64,000 nucleotides of DNA from Chelativorans sp. YIM 93263 (GTDB lineage Bacteria; Pseudomonadota; Alphaproteobacteria; Rhizobiales; Rhizobiaceae), in contig NZ_JAKCWP010000005.1 of the NCBI RefSeq assembly GCF_028767125.1, positions 62,001 through 126,000 of the forward strand, given 5' to 3'. Under the pieces are notes generated by a model that saw only the letters and a list, made by a program, of their open reading frames with translations, had not been told where the DNA came from and did not search any database. A program made the position numbers and the translations under genes. Each line of letters starts with the position of its first letter. Positions within the stretch are counted from its first letter, which is position 1. Positions 9,082 through 17,631 of the stretch are shown here, piece by piece.

Positions 9082-10335
9082 TTAAGGCGCCGCGTCGATG
9101 ATCGACTGCATCTCGGCCTGGCCATCCTCGATCGCCTGCTGCACCTCCTCTTCGCTCTCGGCGAAGAAAGCGCGGTTCAGCGTTGTGATCCAAGGCCCGT
9201 TGCGCGAGTTGATCAGGTCGTTGAAGACGGTGGTGTAGGGCGTGCGCCCGCCCGCCATGGCCTTTGCCGCCGTCAGGTAGCGCTCATCGAGCTGTGATAG
9301 TGCCTCCTCTGCGACATCTCCGCGAACCGGAAGGGCGCCGTTATCCGCTAGGATGGTCTGGCCTTCCACCGAATATGCAAATTCGATGAAATCCTGGATC
9401 GCCGGGAGTTTGCTGTCGCCGGTACCGGCCGAGATGACTATGTTGTCGCCGCCTGCGAAGGAGGACCAGTCACCGTCCTTGCCCGGCAGAAAGGTCACGC
9501 CAAAGTCCAGATCGGGATACTGGTTGTTCAGCGCGCCGATGGAGAAGGACCCCGAGGGCGAGATGCCGATATTGCCATTGGCGAACGCGGCAAAGAAGTT
9601 CGAGCCGGTATCGGTCTGGGCGCCGCCGGGAACGAGACCGTCCATTACCATATCCCGGTAGAACTCGATCGCCTCTTTCACCTCGGGCGTGTCGAGGGTG
9701 GCGGTCTGGCCGTTATCCGCGAAAATGTCTCCGCCCGAGGCCCAGATCAATGGCGTGAAGGTGAAGATATTACAGCCACCGCAATTGCCCGAGAAATAGT
9801 ACCCGTAGGTCTCCTCGCCGAGCGCACCGACCGCCTCCGCCTGCGACCGCAACTCTTCCCAGGTGGTCGGCCCTTGCTCAGGGTCGAGACCGGCCTCTCT
9901 ATAGAGATCCTTATTCCAGACCAGGATCGAGGCGTCGGCCGAAAACGGTAGACCATAGATCCTGTCATCCACCGAGCCGACCGACAGGTGCGCCGGCGAG
10001 AGATGCTCGAAATAGGGCAGCGACTGGGCGAACTCGGTAAGATCTTTCAACTGGCCGGCTTCGGCGAACGCTGGCGTGTAGATCAGGTCAAGTGATAGAG
10101 CATCAGGAGCCGAGCCGCCGGCCGCGGCGATCGCGTATTTCTGCACCAGTTCGTTCACCGGCACGATCTGCAGTTTCGCGGTGTGCTCGCCTTGCGCATT
10201 GAACGCCTCGACAAGCTTGGGCATGAACTCGGACCCGTCCGAGCGCACCCAGATCGAGAATTCATCAGCCGAGGCGATTCCGGGAAGCGCAATAGCCGCA
10301 AGGGCGATCCCGCTGGTAATGGTCTTAAAGGTCAT
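9082..10335 (-). CDS. Sugar ABC transporter substrate-binding protein
   Basis: A 417-residue periplasmic binding protein of the CUT1 family. A signal peptide of about 23 residues ends ASA before DEFSIWV. The mature protein contains the usual WSSFAGGDNIVIS and ATLDTPEVKEAIEFYRDM segments. It is the first gene of the importer operon, below a promoter region with a LacI-type operator at 10373-10386. The neighbouring GH127 hydrolase suggests an arabinose-containing oligosaccharide as ligand. Confidence 0.92.
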   Translation of the reverse strand: MTFKTITSGIALAAIALPGIASADEFSIWVRSDGSEFMPKLVEAFNAQGEHTAKLQIVPVNELVQKYAIAAAGGSAPDALSLDLIYTPAFAEAGQLKDLTEFAQSLPYFEHLSPAHLSVGSVDDRIYGLPFSADASILVWNKDLYREAGLDPEQGPTTWEELRSQAEAVGALGEETYGYYFSGNCGGCNIFTFTPLIWASGGDIFADNGQTATLDTPEVKEAIEFYRDMVMDGLVPGGAQTDTGSNFFAAFANGNIGISPSGSFSIGALNNQYPDLDFGVTFLPGKDGDWSSFAGGDNIVISAGTGDSKLPAIQDFIEFAYSVEGQTILADNGALPVRGDVAEEALSQLDERYLTAAKAMAGGRTPYTTVFNDLINSRNGPWITTLNRAFFAESEEEVQQAIEDGQAEMQSIIDAAP

Positions 10336-10372
10336 CGTTTCCTCCCATCAGAGTTGATATCCGCCCATTTGG

Positions 10373-10386
10373 GCGAACGTTTGCGC
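10373..10386. promoter_or_regulatory. Putative LacI-family operator before the sugar operon
   Basis: GCGAACGTTTGCGC is a near-perfect palindrome centred on CG, the usual form of LacI/GalR operators. It lies about 38 bases before the binding-protein start. It matches the two sites found before the LacI-family gene itself, supporting joint control. Confidence 0.65.
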
Positions 10387-10427
10387 TTTGCTCAAACCTT
10401 CTCTCGTTCGATCCTCCCTTGAGAACG

Positions 10428-11501
10428 TCAGTCCGCTTCTGATCTCGCGCCACAAGACTCGCGAACGACGACCGTACATGGCGTGCGCCGAATACCAGCC
10501 GGGGTCGGCTTACCGTCGATCATACCGAGCATAGTCAAGCCGGCTTGACGACCGAGCTCCAGCAGTCCCATGTCCACTGTCGTCAATGGGGGGCGAGTTG
10601 CCTTCGCGAAAATTTCCCAGTTATCGTATCCGACCACTGCAACATCCTTGGGTACGCGGACGCCGATTTCAGTCAGCCGGTCGATCATGCCGCGTGCGAT
10701 CTGGTCGTTGCCACAGAACACCGCGTCGGGCATGCCACGGGATGTCTGCCCGAACAGATGGTCCGCCATGCGGTAGCCGTGCGCCTCGGACCATTCGCCG
10801 AAAAGTGCTTCTCCCCAGGGGGCAAGCCCCATCCTATCCAGAGCTTTTAACCAGCCGTCCGCGCGGATTCCCGTGGCGGCGAAGTTCCGCGGCCCCGTGA
10901 CATGCGCGATGCGCCGCCGTCCGAGCCCGGCAAGGTGAAGCGTTGCCGCTTCTGCTCCGCCGGAATCGTCGGGCACAAACCCCACCTCGCCCTCGGGACA
11001 AGCCGCATTGATGTAGATCGTGGGAATGCCGGTGCGCGGTAGCTCGACCGGCAGGCCACGGTCGATCCGCTTGCCTGATACGACCAGTCCGTCGACACAC
11101 TTCTCTTGCATGGCTTCAAGATTGAGAAGCGTGCGCTGCGGGTCGCCTTCTCCCGCGCACAGGAAAACGGATACACCTCGGTCGACCATTGCGGCCGAAA
11201 GGCCGGCAGCCACGGGCAACGTGAAGCGGCCATAGGTATCGTTCGTCAGAAGACCGATCGTGAACGATCGTTGGCTCACAAGGCCTCGGGCCATTGAATT
11301 TGGGCGATATCCCAGCTTGGCGGCAGCCTGGATGATCCGCTCGCGGGTTTCGCGCGCCATGCGCCCCGTGTCGTTCAGAGCCCGCGATGCTGTCGTCACG
11401 CTGACATTTGCATACCGGGCGACGTCGCGGATCGTTACGCGCGTCACTGCAGGCCTAGGGCTTTCCGCGCCTTTCGCCGGTATGGACGGGGTATCTGACA
11501 C
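10428..11501 (-). CDS. LacI family transcriptional regulator of the sugar operon
   Basis: A 357-residue repressor-type regulator. The N-terminal helix-turn-helix is clear (VTIRDVARYANVSVTTASRA, about 22-41), followed by the hinge helix region with GYRPNSMARGL. The rest is a periplasmic-binding-protein-like sugar sensor. The gene directly precedes the sugar operon in the same direction, with matching palindromes in front of both, so it very likely represses the operon and itself until the imported sugar binds. Confidence 0.9.
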   Translation of the reverse strand: MSDTPSIPAKGAESPRPAVTRVTIRDVARYANVSVTTASRALNDTGRMARETRERIIQAAAKLGYRPNSMARGLVSQRSFTIGLLTNDTYGRFTLPVAAGLSAAMVDRGVSVFLCAGEGDPQRTLLNLEAMQEKCVDGLVVSGKRIDRGLPVELPRTGIPTIYINAACPEGEVGFVPDDSGGAEAATLHLAGLGRRRIAHVTGPRNFAATGIRADGWLKALDRMGLAPWGEALFGEWSEAHGYRMADHLFGQTSRGMPDAVFCGNDQIARGMIDRLTEIGVRVPKDVAVVGYDNWEIFAKATRPPLTTVDMGLLELGRQAGLTMLGMIDGKPTPAGIRRTPCTVVVRESCGARSEAD

Positions 11502-11524
11502 TATTTGACACGACCTAGTTGGAT

Positions 11525-11565
11525 CTGCGCAAACGTTTCCTCAAGATGGGATAACGTTTGCGCAG
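11525..11565. promoter_or_regulatory. Paired LacI-type operators before the regulator gene
   Basis: CTGCGCAAACGTT (11525-11537) and AACGTTTGCGCAG (11553-11565) form a perfect 13-bp inverted repeat separated by 15 bases. Each arm contains the AACGTT centre seen in the operator at 10373. Two sites in phase over the promoter suggest autoregulation by cooperative binding. Confidence 0.65.
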
Positions 11566-11656
11566 TATCCTTGTCAACACGAATTCGTGTCAAAGGCACC
11601 CAGGCCCAATCTTACTCTGAGGGGCAGCCACCTTCCTGGCTGCCGGGGAGCGCGGG

Positions 11657-12298
11657 TTAAGACTGCGAATCCAGCGTCCCAATCACGTCCTCCACATTCT
11701 GAATACGGCAATAGCCGCCGAACGCGCGCAGGGCCGTTTCGTGGCGCTCGCGCGTATAGGCGGCGCAGGCATCCTGGGCGCAGACCATGTAGTAGCCGCG
11801 GTCGGCGCCATCCCGGATCGCCATATCGACACACTGATCCGTGACGAACCCGGTCACAATGACATTTTCGATGCCAAGATTACGCAGCACATAGTCTATA
11901 TTGGTGGAGTTGAAGACACCCGAGGACGTCTTCGGCAGCACGATCTCATCGCCAACCGGCGCGACCTCGTCAATGACCTGGGCCAACGGCGAGCCCTTGT
12001 GAACGAGAATGTTGGAAAGCTTGTGATCGAGGGAACGGTCCCTCCCGTCACGGGTGAGCGCCTCGATGACGGTGTAGATCACCTCGACGCGCCGCTCACG
12101 AGCGGCTTCAAGAAGCTTGCGCATCGCCGGCAGCGCACGCTCCTTCATCCCCGTGGCGAACTCCGGATGCTTATCCAGAATCGCCGGCTCCAGTTCGGCA
12201 TTCTGCGCATCGACAACGAGCACGGCGGTCCTGTCCGCTTTCAGCGGACGGTCACGGCCTTCATACTGTGCGAGGGTGCCCACGGCGGTCCCACTCAT
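11657..12298 (-). CDS. Cysteine hydrolase, isochorismatase-like family (copy 1)
   Basis: A 213-residue amidase-type hydrolase of the isochorismatase fold. The catalytic triad is visible as Asp30 (VVDAQN), Lys123 (LPKTSSG) and Cys156 (TDQCVD). Such enzymes cleave amide or ester bonds of small substrates such as nicotinamide, ureidoacrylate or carbamoylsarcosine. The start is the ATG behind GGGAG. It shares its length and most motif blocks with the hydrolase at 15940-16581, so the two are paralogues flanking the same transport island. Substrate unknown. Confidence 0.85.
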   Translation of the reverse strand: MSGTAVGTLAQYEGRDRPLKADRTAVLVVDAQNAELEPAILDKHPEFATGMKERALPAMRKLLEAARERRVEVIYTVIEALTRDGRDRSLDHKLSNILVHKGSPLAQVIDEVAPVGDEIVLPKTSSGVFNSTNIDYVLRNLGIENVIVTGFVTDQCVDMAIRDGADRGYYMVCAQDACAAYTRERHETALRAFGGYCRIQNVEDVIGTLDSQS

Positions 12299-12340
12299 GT
12301 GCTGCTTACTCCCTTTCTGTTTACGCCCATCATCTCGGAA

Positions 12341-12370
12341 CAAAAGAAAGCGGGGCTGATCCAGCCCCGC
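12341..12370 (-). terminator. Terminator after the amino-acid-type binding protein gene
   Basis: On the minus strand GCGGGGCTG pairs with CAGCCCCGC around a three-base loop, followed by TTTCTTTTG. It lies 27 bases past the binding-protein stop. It separates that gene from the downstream cysteine hydrolase, which would then need read-through or its own promoter. Confidence 0.85.
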
Positions 12371-12396
12371 CTGCCCGGTTCACAACGCTTTCATGA

Positions 12397-13539
12397 TCAG
12401 TTGACTTCCGGTGTCCAGATTTCTTCCACCTCGAACTCTCCACCGTGCACACTGATGATAGAGATCGGCTTCGGAGGCACCATGCTTTCGCGCGTATAGC
12501 TGATTTCACCGGTCACCCCCTTGAAGCCGCGGGTATCAGCCAGAGCATCGCGGATATCGGAGGGCTCGGTCGATTCTGCGCGGCGGATTGCCTCGGCGAC
12601 GAGCATCACTGCGTCATAGCCGAGGGGTGCAAAGGCGTTCTCGGGCTCATTACCGTGAAAAGCCTCGTAGTCCTCGATAAACTGCGTCACCTCCTCGCGG
12701 TCGTCGGCACGATAGGTATGCGTGGAGAAATAGACATCGTTTGCCAGTTCCGGCCCTGGCACGGTGGAGACCAGTTCCGTATCGAAGCCGTCGCCGGAGA
12801 TAATCGGCATGGTGATCCCCTGCTCGCGGATCTGCTTGACCGACAGCCCGGCCTCGGAGGGTATAGCCGATACGAACACGGCATCGGGCTCAGGATCAAT
12901 CGACGTCAGCCGCGCGATCTGCGCGGAGAAATCGGTGTCCCCCATCATGAAGGTGTCCGTGCCGACGATTTCGCCGCCCCGCTCCTCGAAGCGCTCGATG
13001 AAGAACTTGCTGAGTGCCTTGGTGAAGTCCATGGAATTATCGGTCCACACCGCCACCTGGCGCATGCCGAGCGTGTCGTAGGCATAGTCGGCGATCGCAT
13101 AGGACTGGTCATCGTCCCCGAAGGGCGTCATGAACATGTAGTCGCCGACCCACTGCGGCAGCTCGGGATGGGTAGCACCGGAGGTGACGAACGGAATGCC
13201 TGCCTCCTGGAAGAGCGGCGCTGCGGCCATGACGAAAGTCGTGTCTGACTGGCCGAAACCGGCAACCACACCTTCGGAAAGGACGCGTTGTGCGGCTTTC
13301 GCCGTTTCCTGCTGATCAGTCCTGCCGTCCGGGGCAATCAGTTCGACCTGCTTGCCGAGAAGACCGCCGTCAGCATTGATCTGTTCCACTGCGAGTTGGG
13401 CGCCCTTCAGCGACGGGCCGTCTAGCGACGACATTCCGCCGGTTAGATTGTAGAGAGCGCCGATTTTGATGGTTTCCTGGGCGTGAGCCGTTCCCAGAAG
13501 AGTGGCAAGAGCCACCGATGCGGCAAACAATGCTTTCAT
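12397..13539 (-). CDS. Branched-chain-type ABC transporter substrate-binding protein
   Basis: A 380-residue periplasmic binding protein of the LivJ/LivK (receptor ligand binding) family. A 20-residue signal peptide ends AHA before QETIKIG. Typical blocks follow: GALYNLTGG, LAVEQINADGG, PFVTSGATHP. It is transcribed divergently from the RpiR gene and lies apart from its presumed permease and ATPase genes at 16.6-20 kb. The ligand need not be an amino acid, since this family also binds amides, urea and aromatic compounds. Confidence 0.9.
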   Translation of the reverse strand: MKALFAASVALATLLGTAHAQETIKIGALYNLTGGMSSLDGPSLKGAQLAVEQINADGGLLGKQVELIAPDGRTDQQETAKAAQRVLSEGVVAGFGQSDTTFVMAAAPLFQEAGIPFVTSGATHPELPQWVGDYMFMTPFGDDDQSYAIADYAYDTLGMRQVAVWTDNSMDFTKALSKFFIERFEERGGEIVGTDTFMMGDTDFSAQIARLTSIDPEPDAVFVSAIPSEAGLSVKQIREQGITMPIISGDGFDTELVSTVPGPELANDVYFSTHTYRADDREEVTQFIEDYEAFHGNEPENAFAPLGYDAVMLVAEAIRRAESTEPSDIRDALADTRGFKGVTGEISYTRESMVPPKPISIISVHGGEFEVEEIWTPEVN

Positions 13540-13676
13540 GGCAATCTCCTGATTGTCTTTGTCGTTCCCCTGTGACGCAAGCTGCTCTCACCAGCCTTTA
13601 CGCATCCAGTTGCAGCATGACTCCGCAAATGGACGACGTCAATCGAATGGTACATTTTTTCTTCCAATAGGCTAAT

Positions 13677-13694
13677 TTGTCTGATTTGATACAA
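13677..13694. promoter_or_regulatory. Candidate RpiR-family operator, copy 1
   Basis: TTGTCTGATTTGATACAA lies between the divergent binding-protein and RpiR genes. It matches an 18-bp element at 20118-20135 in the other divergent promoter of the island at 14 of 18 positions. Its ends are complementary (TTGT/ACAA). Confidence 0.5.
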
Positions 13695-13726
13695 GTCCGG
13701 TCAGCGCATCGGGGATGAGGAACTAG

Positions 13727-14635
13727 ATGAACGTATTGGAGACCCTGCGCCGAGTGCAGCCGGAATTGAGTAGCCGGGAAGCACGTGCCGCACGCTATCT
13801 GATGGCTAACTATCCAACCGCCGGCTTGACCACAGTGGCCGAATTCGCTGAACAGAGCGGCGTCAGCACAGCCACTGTTCTGCGGCTGGTAAAACGCCTC
13901 GGTTTCCCGGTCTACGCCGAGTTCCAGGAAGCTCTCAGAACCCACATCGAGGAGACGCTGCAATCCCCTCTCCTGCGGTTCGGCGAGCGTAAGGAACGGG
14001 AAGAGACGACGCAGAAATCGCTTCTGGTGCGTACGAGCAACCGCATGGCGGAACATTTCCGAGCCCTGCCCGAATTGATCTCGGAGAAGGAGTTTGACCG
14101 GGCTGCCACACTCCTGGCCGATCCGAAGCGCGACATCCATCTTCTGGGCGGGCGCTACTCGTCCCATGTGGCGCGCTATATGGCCGATTTGCTTATGGCG
14201 GTGCGAGGCAAGGTTTATCCGGTGAACGGGCAGACCCAGGCCTGGCCGCAATATCTGCTGGACATGGGGCGCGGCAGCGTTCTGGTAGTCCTGGACGTGC
14301 GCCGTTACCAAAATGATGTGGTTCAGTTCACCCACGCCGCCGCCAAACGAGGGGCGACCGTCCTGCTGTTGACCGACATCTGGCAATCGCCTGCGGCGCG
14401 CAGCGCGGATCTCGTCCTCACCTTTCCGGTGGAATCGCCGTCGATCTTCGACGTTCTTTCCATCGGTATGGGCGTGGCAGAGGCGCTGGTCGGCGCCGTC
14501 GCAAGCAAGGCAGACCATGTAGGCAAGAGACGCATCGAAGCGCTGGAAGAGCTGCGCTCACGTCTTACGGACGCAGCTCCTCCGAAAGCCGCATCCAACC
14601 GAAAACGAAATGAGGGGAACGATGATACGCGATGA
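13727..14635 (+). CDS. MurR/RpiR family transcriptional regulator
   Basis: A 302-residue regulator with an N-terminal RpiR helix-turn-helix (about 1-77; VAEFAEQSGVSTATVLRLVK) and a C-terminal SIS sugar-isomerase-like domain (about 120-260; LLGGRYSS near its start). SIS domains normally sense phosphorylated sugars, but RpiR regulators also control amine and amino acid catabolism. Its 3' end overlaps the start of the glutamine-synthetase-like gene by 14 bases, so both are one transcript. It probably controls the divergent importer genes. Confidence 0.9.
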   Translation: MNVLETLRRVQPELSSREARAARYLMANYPTAGLTTVAEFAEQSGVSTATVLRLVKRLGFPVYAEFQEALRTHIEETLQSPLLRFGERKEREETTQKSLLVRTSNRMAEHFRALPELISEKEFDRAATLLADPKRDIHLLGGRYSSHVARYMADLLMAVRGKVYPVNGQTQAWPQYLLDMGRGSVLVVLDVRRYQNDVVQFTHAAAKRGATVLLLTDIWQSPAARSADLVLTFPVESPSIFDVLSIGMGVAEALVGAVASKADHVGKRRIEALEELRSRLTDAAPPKAASNRKRNEGNDDTR

Positions 14636-15938
14636 AATCATCATGTTGTGTACGGCAGATCTGGCGGGGCAGATCCGCGGAAAAGGCTTTCCATCCTCCG
14701 ATCTCGAAGCACGCCTGAAGAAAGGTATAGGCTGGACGCCCACCAACAGCATGATCACAGCGCACGGGCCTATCGCACCCAGCCCGTGGGGGCCCTATGG
14801 AGACACGGTGCTCATGCCCGACCCGGCCACCGAAATCCGCGTTGATTTCGGGCCGGAGACGGCGGCCTGCCACTTCATGATGAGCGACATCATGAATCTC
14901 GACGGCACGCCTTGGAGCGTGTGCCCCCGCAGCTTTCTCAAGCGGATGCTGGCGGAGCTTGAAGAACGGCACGGGCTGAAGCTGAAAGCCGCCTTCGAGC
15001 ACGAATTCATTCTGGAAGGTATCGAAGAACGGCCGAATTCCAGCTACGCGCTGGACGCGTTCCGCCGCCAGGGCCGATATGCCGAGACCTATCTCGGCGC
15101 GCTGAAAGCCGCCGGACTATCGATCGACACTTTCATGCCCGAATACGGCCCCCGGCAATATGAGGTGACCGTTGGACCGGCCGAGGGCGTATCCGCCGCG
15201 GATGAGGCGGTCGCAGTGCGTGAGATCGCGCGGGCAGTGGCGCATAATTGTGGCACCCGTGCCAGCTTCACACCGATCATGCGCCCGGACACCGTGGGCA
15301 ACGGCGTGCATGTGCATTTCTGCCTGCTCGATGCAAAAAGCGGCACACCGGTGAACTATGACGCCGCCGCCAAAAACAACGTTTCGGACAAGGCTGCCCA
15401 GTTCCTAGCCGGAATTCTGCGCCTCATGCCGGCGCTCACGGCCGTTACCGCCGCCTCCACCATCTCCTATCTGCGCCTGACTCCGGACCGTTGGAGCGCG
15501 GCCTACAACAATCTCGGCGAGCGCGACCGCGAAGCGGGGCTGCGCATCTGCCCGGTTTTCCCGGGCACGGGCAGCGATATCTCCCGGCAGTTCCATTTCG
15601 AATTCCGGGCTGCCGATGCGGCCGCCAGTCCCTATCTCCTGCTCGGCGCCATCGTCGCGGCGGGCCTTCATGGGCTGGACGAGAAGTTAGACCGGCCGAA
15701 GGTCTGCCCCTCGCCGCCGCAGCACCTCAGTGAAATGGAACGCGAGGCACTCGGCATCGTGCGCCTGCCGCAATCGCTGGAGGAAGCGCTGGACCTGTTC
15801 GAGAACGAGGCAGCGCTGCGGCCCCTCTTCGGAGAGGAACTGAGCGGAGCCTATCTGGCGCACAAGCGCTTCGAAGCCCAACTTATGCAGGAGCTATCAC
15901 CGGAAGCGCAGTGCGAGAAGTACGGGTTGGCGTACTAA
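14622..15938 (+). CDS. Glutamine synthetase family protein (gamma-glutamylamide ligase type)
   Basis: A 438-residue enzyme of the GlnA fold, shorter than standard GlnA (about 470). It keeps metal- and ATP-binding elements such as EHEFIL, NGVHVHFCL, ERDREAGLRICP and FHFEFRAAD. It lacks the adenylylation-site motif of housekeeping glutamine synthetase and is likely to glutamylate an amine other than ammonia, as PuuA/GlnA3-type enzymes do. The start ATG is chosen for the GAGGGG site within the end of the RpiR gene. Its stop lies two bases from the convergent hydrolase gene. Confidence 0.85.
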   Translation: MIRDEIIMLCTADLAGQIRGKGFPSSDLEARLKKGIGWTPTNSMITAHGPIAPSPWGPYGDTVLMPDPATEIRVDFGPETAACHFMMSDIMNLDGTPWSVCPRSFLKRMLAELEERHGLKLKAAFEHEFILEGIEERPNSSYALDAFRRQGRYAETYLGALKAAGLSIDTFMPEYGPRQYEVTVGPAEGVSAADEAVAVREIARAVAHNCGTRASFTPIMRPDTVGNGVHVHFCLLDAKSGTPVNYDAAAKNNVSDKAAQFLAGILRLMPALTAVTAASTISYLRLTPDRWSAAYNNLGERDREAGLRICPVFPGTGSDISRQFHFEFRAADAAASPYLLLGAIVAAGLHGLDEKLDRPKVCPSPPQHLSEMEREALGIVRLPQSLEEALDLFENEAALRPLFGEELSGAYLAHKRFEAQLMQELSPEAQCEKYGLAY

Positions 15939-15939
15939 A

Positions 15940-16581
15940 TTACCGGGCGAAGTCCTCGTTCATTGCCGCAAGGAGGCTTTTGGTAGTCTCCATGCGGCAA
16001 TAGCCCTTGAAGGCATTCAGGGCGGCCTCATGGCGGGCATGAGTATCCGTGGCGCATGCATCTGAGACACAGATCATGTGAAACCCACGGTCCGCGCCGT
16101 CACGAATCGTATGGTCCACGCACTGGTCGGTGAGGAAGCCGGCAACCATTATGGTGTCCAGCCCGATATTGCGGACGAGATATTCGAAATTGGTAGAGTT
16201 GAACAGGCTGGAGGAGGTCTTGGGGATGACCATCTCGTCACCTCCCGGCGCCAACGCGTCGATCACCTTCGCATCTCGGGAGCCTTTGGGGATGAAAAAA
16301 CCGGACAGCTTGTAATCGAGGCTGCGGTCGCGGCCATTCTCGGTGAAATTCTCCATCACAGTGTAGATGACCTCCACACCATGGCCGCGCGCTGCGTGGA
16401 TGAGATTGGCGATATTGCCAATCACATGGCCCCGAGTCGCGGCATAGAATTCCGGCCTCGGGTGGCGATTGTCCTCGTCCATCACCCAGTTCTGAGCATC
16501 GATCACCAGAAGCCCGCAGCGCCCTGCCCTGAGTGGCAACCGGCGGCCATCAAACACGTCCTGTGGGCGCGGTTTGGTCAT
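15940..16581 (-). CDS. Cysteine hydrolase, isochorismatase-like family (copy 2)
   Basis: A 213-residue paralogue of the hydrolase at 11657-12298, with triad residues Asp28 (VIDAQN), Lys121 (IPKTSSS) and Cys154 (TDQCVD). It starts at the ATG behind GGAGGAG that overlaps the stop of the LivM-type permease gene by four bases. It is thus the last gene of the importer operon. The downstream position suggests it hydrolyses the imported compound or an intermediate, yielding a carboxylate and amine or ammonia. Confidence 0.85.
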   Translation of the reverse strand: MTKPRPQDVFDGRRLPLRAGRCGLLVIDAQNWVMDEDNRHPRPEFYAATRGHVIGNIANLIHAARGHGVEVIYTVMENFTENGRDRSLDYKLSGFFIPKGSRDAKVIDALAPGGDEMVIPKTSSSLFNSTNFEYLVRNIGLDTIMVAGFLTDQCVDHTIRDGADRGFHMICVSDACATDTHARHEAALNAFKGYCRMETTKSLLAAMNEDFAR

Positions 16582-17630
16582 GCGTCTCTCCTCCCGCTGT
16601 AAAGCCGTCGCACCAAACCCGGCTCTCCGCTGCCAAAAAGGCCGGAGGGACGAAGGCGGAGCACGATGATCAGACAAACCGCCACAATCACTTGGCTCAA
16701 GCCATAAAGGCCGACGCTTTCCTCGACGGGGCGCAGTGCCTCCGAGAGGATGGTTATGGCTGCTGCGGCAAGCAACGCGCCGAAAATGCTGCCCGATCCG
16801 CCGATCACAACCATTACTACCAAGTTGAAGGCCAGCAGGACGGAGTAGGTCTTGGGCGTGATCACGCTGACCAGATGAGCAAGCAATGCGCCTCCTACGG
16901 CCGCCAGCACGGCGCCTATGACAAATGCAAGAATTTTCAACCGCGCCGGGTTGATACCGCTGCACTGAGCCGCCAGCTCGTTCTCACGCACCGCCATCAT
17001 CGAGCGGCCCAGAGAGGAAAATTTGAGCCGCCAGGTAAAGGCGACGACCAGAACGAGAAAGCCGAAGGCCCACCAGACATCGACAAGGCGCGGCAAGCCG
17101 CTGAGACCGGCGCCCCCCCTGGTGATCCCATCCCAGTTGTTCGCCAGCCCCTGCACCACGATGATAAGGCCCAGGGTTGCCACCGCCAGATAATGCCCCT
17201 TTAGCCGCAACACCGCCCAGCCGACGAACAACGCCAAAAGCCCGCCCGCGGCTCCGGCGATCAGCAGGGCCGGCAGTATGGAAAGCTGCGTTGCGGCAAG
17301 CCACTCAGGCAGGCCGGGTAGCATGGTGCCCTTGCGAGTGACCGGAAAGGTGAGAATCGCGGCCACATACGCGCCGACGGTCATGAAAGCGGGATGACCA
17401 AGCGAAAAAAGGCCTGTGAGGCCGTTGGTCAGCGTCAAGGAAACCGCCAGCGCGGCGTTGATGAACAGGAGCGCGAGCAGTGTGACCACATAGCTGCTCA
17501 GGCCTTGTTGGGCGGCGAATACGGCGGCACTGGCGATCAGCACGGTCAGGATGGCCGCCACAAATCCGCTGCGCGGCAGGGTGACGCGCGCATCCAGCTT
17601 CACGGGCGGGGTCTCGTGTGAGGTACTCAT
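16578..17630 (-). CDS. livM: Branched-chain-type ABC permease, LivM subunit
   Basis: A 350-residue permease with eight to ten membrane segments, carrying the LivM hallmark GLTGLFSLGHPAFMTVGAY and the GGSGSIFGALLAA stretch. The start is an ATG one base past the LivH stop. It pairs with LivH, LivF and LivG encoded immediately upstream. The name reflects family membership, not demonstrated leucine transport. Confidence 0.92.
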   Translation of the reverse strand: MSTSHETPPVKLDARVTLPRSGFVAAILTVLIASAAVFAAQQGLSSYVVTLLALLFINAALAVSLTLTNGLTGLFSLGHPAFMTVGAYVAAILTFPVTRKGTMLPGLPEWLAATQLSILPALLIAGAAGGLLALFVGWAVLRLKGHYLAVATLGLIIVVQGLANNWDGITRGGAGLSGLPRLVDVWWAFGFLVLVVAFTWRLKFSSLGRSMMAVRENELAAQCSGINPARLKILAFVIGAVLAAVGGALLAHLVSVITPKTYSVLLAFNLVVMVVIGGSGSIFGALLAAAAITILSEALRPVEESVGLYGLSQVIVAVCLIIVLRLRPSGLFGSGEPGLVRRLYSGRRDA

Positions 17631-17631
17631 C

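Noticed and set aside
13598-14518. 306-codon minus-strand frame opposite the RpiR gene
   Set aside because: The plus-strand regulator is strongly supported by helix-turn-helix and SIS motifs, so this is its shadow.
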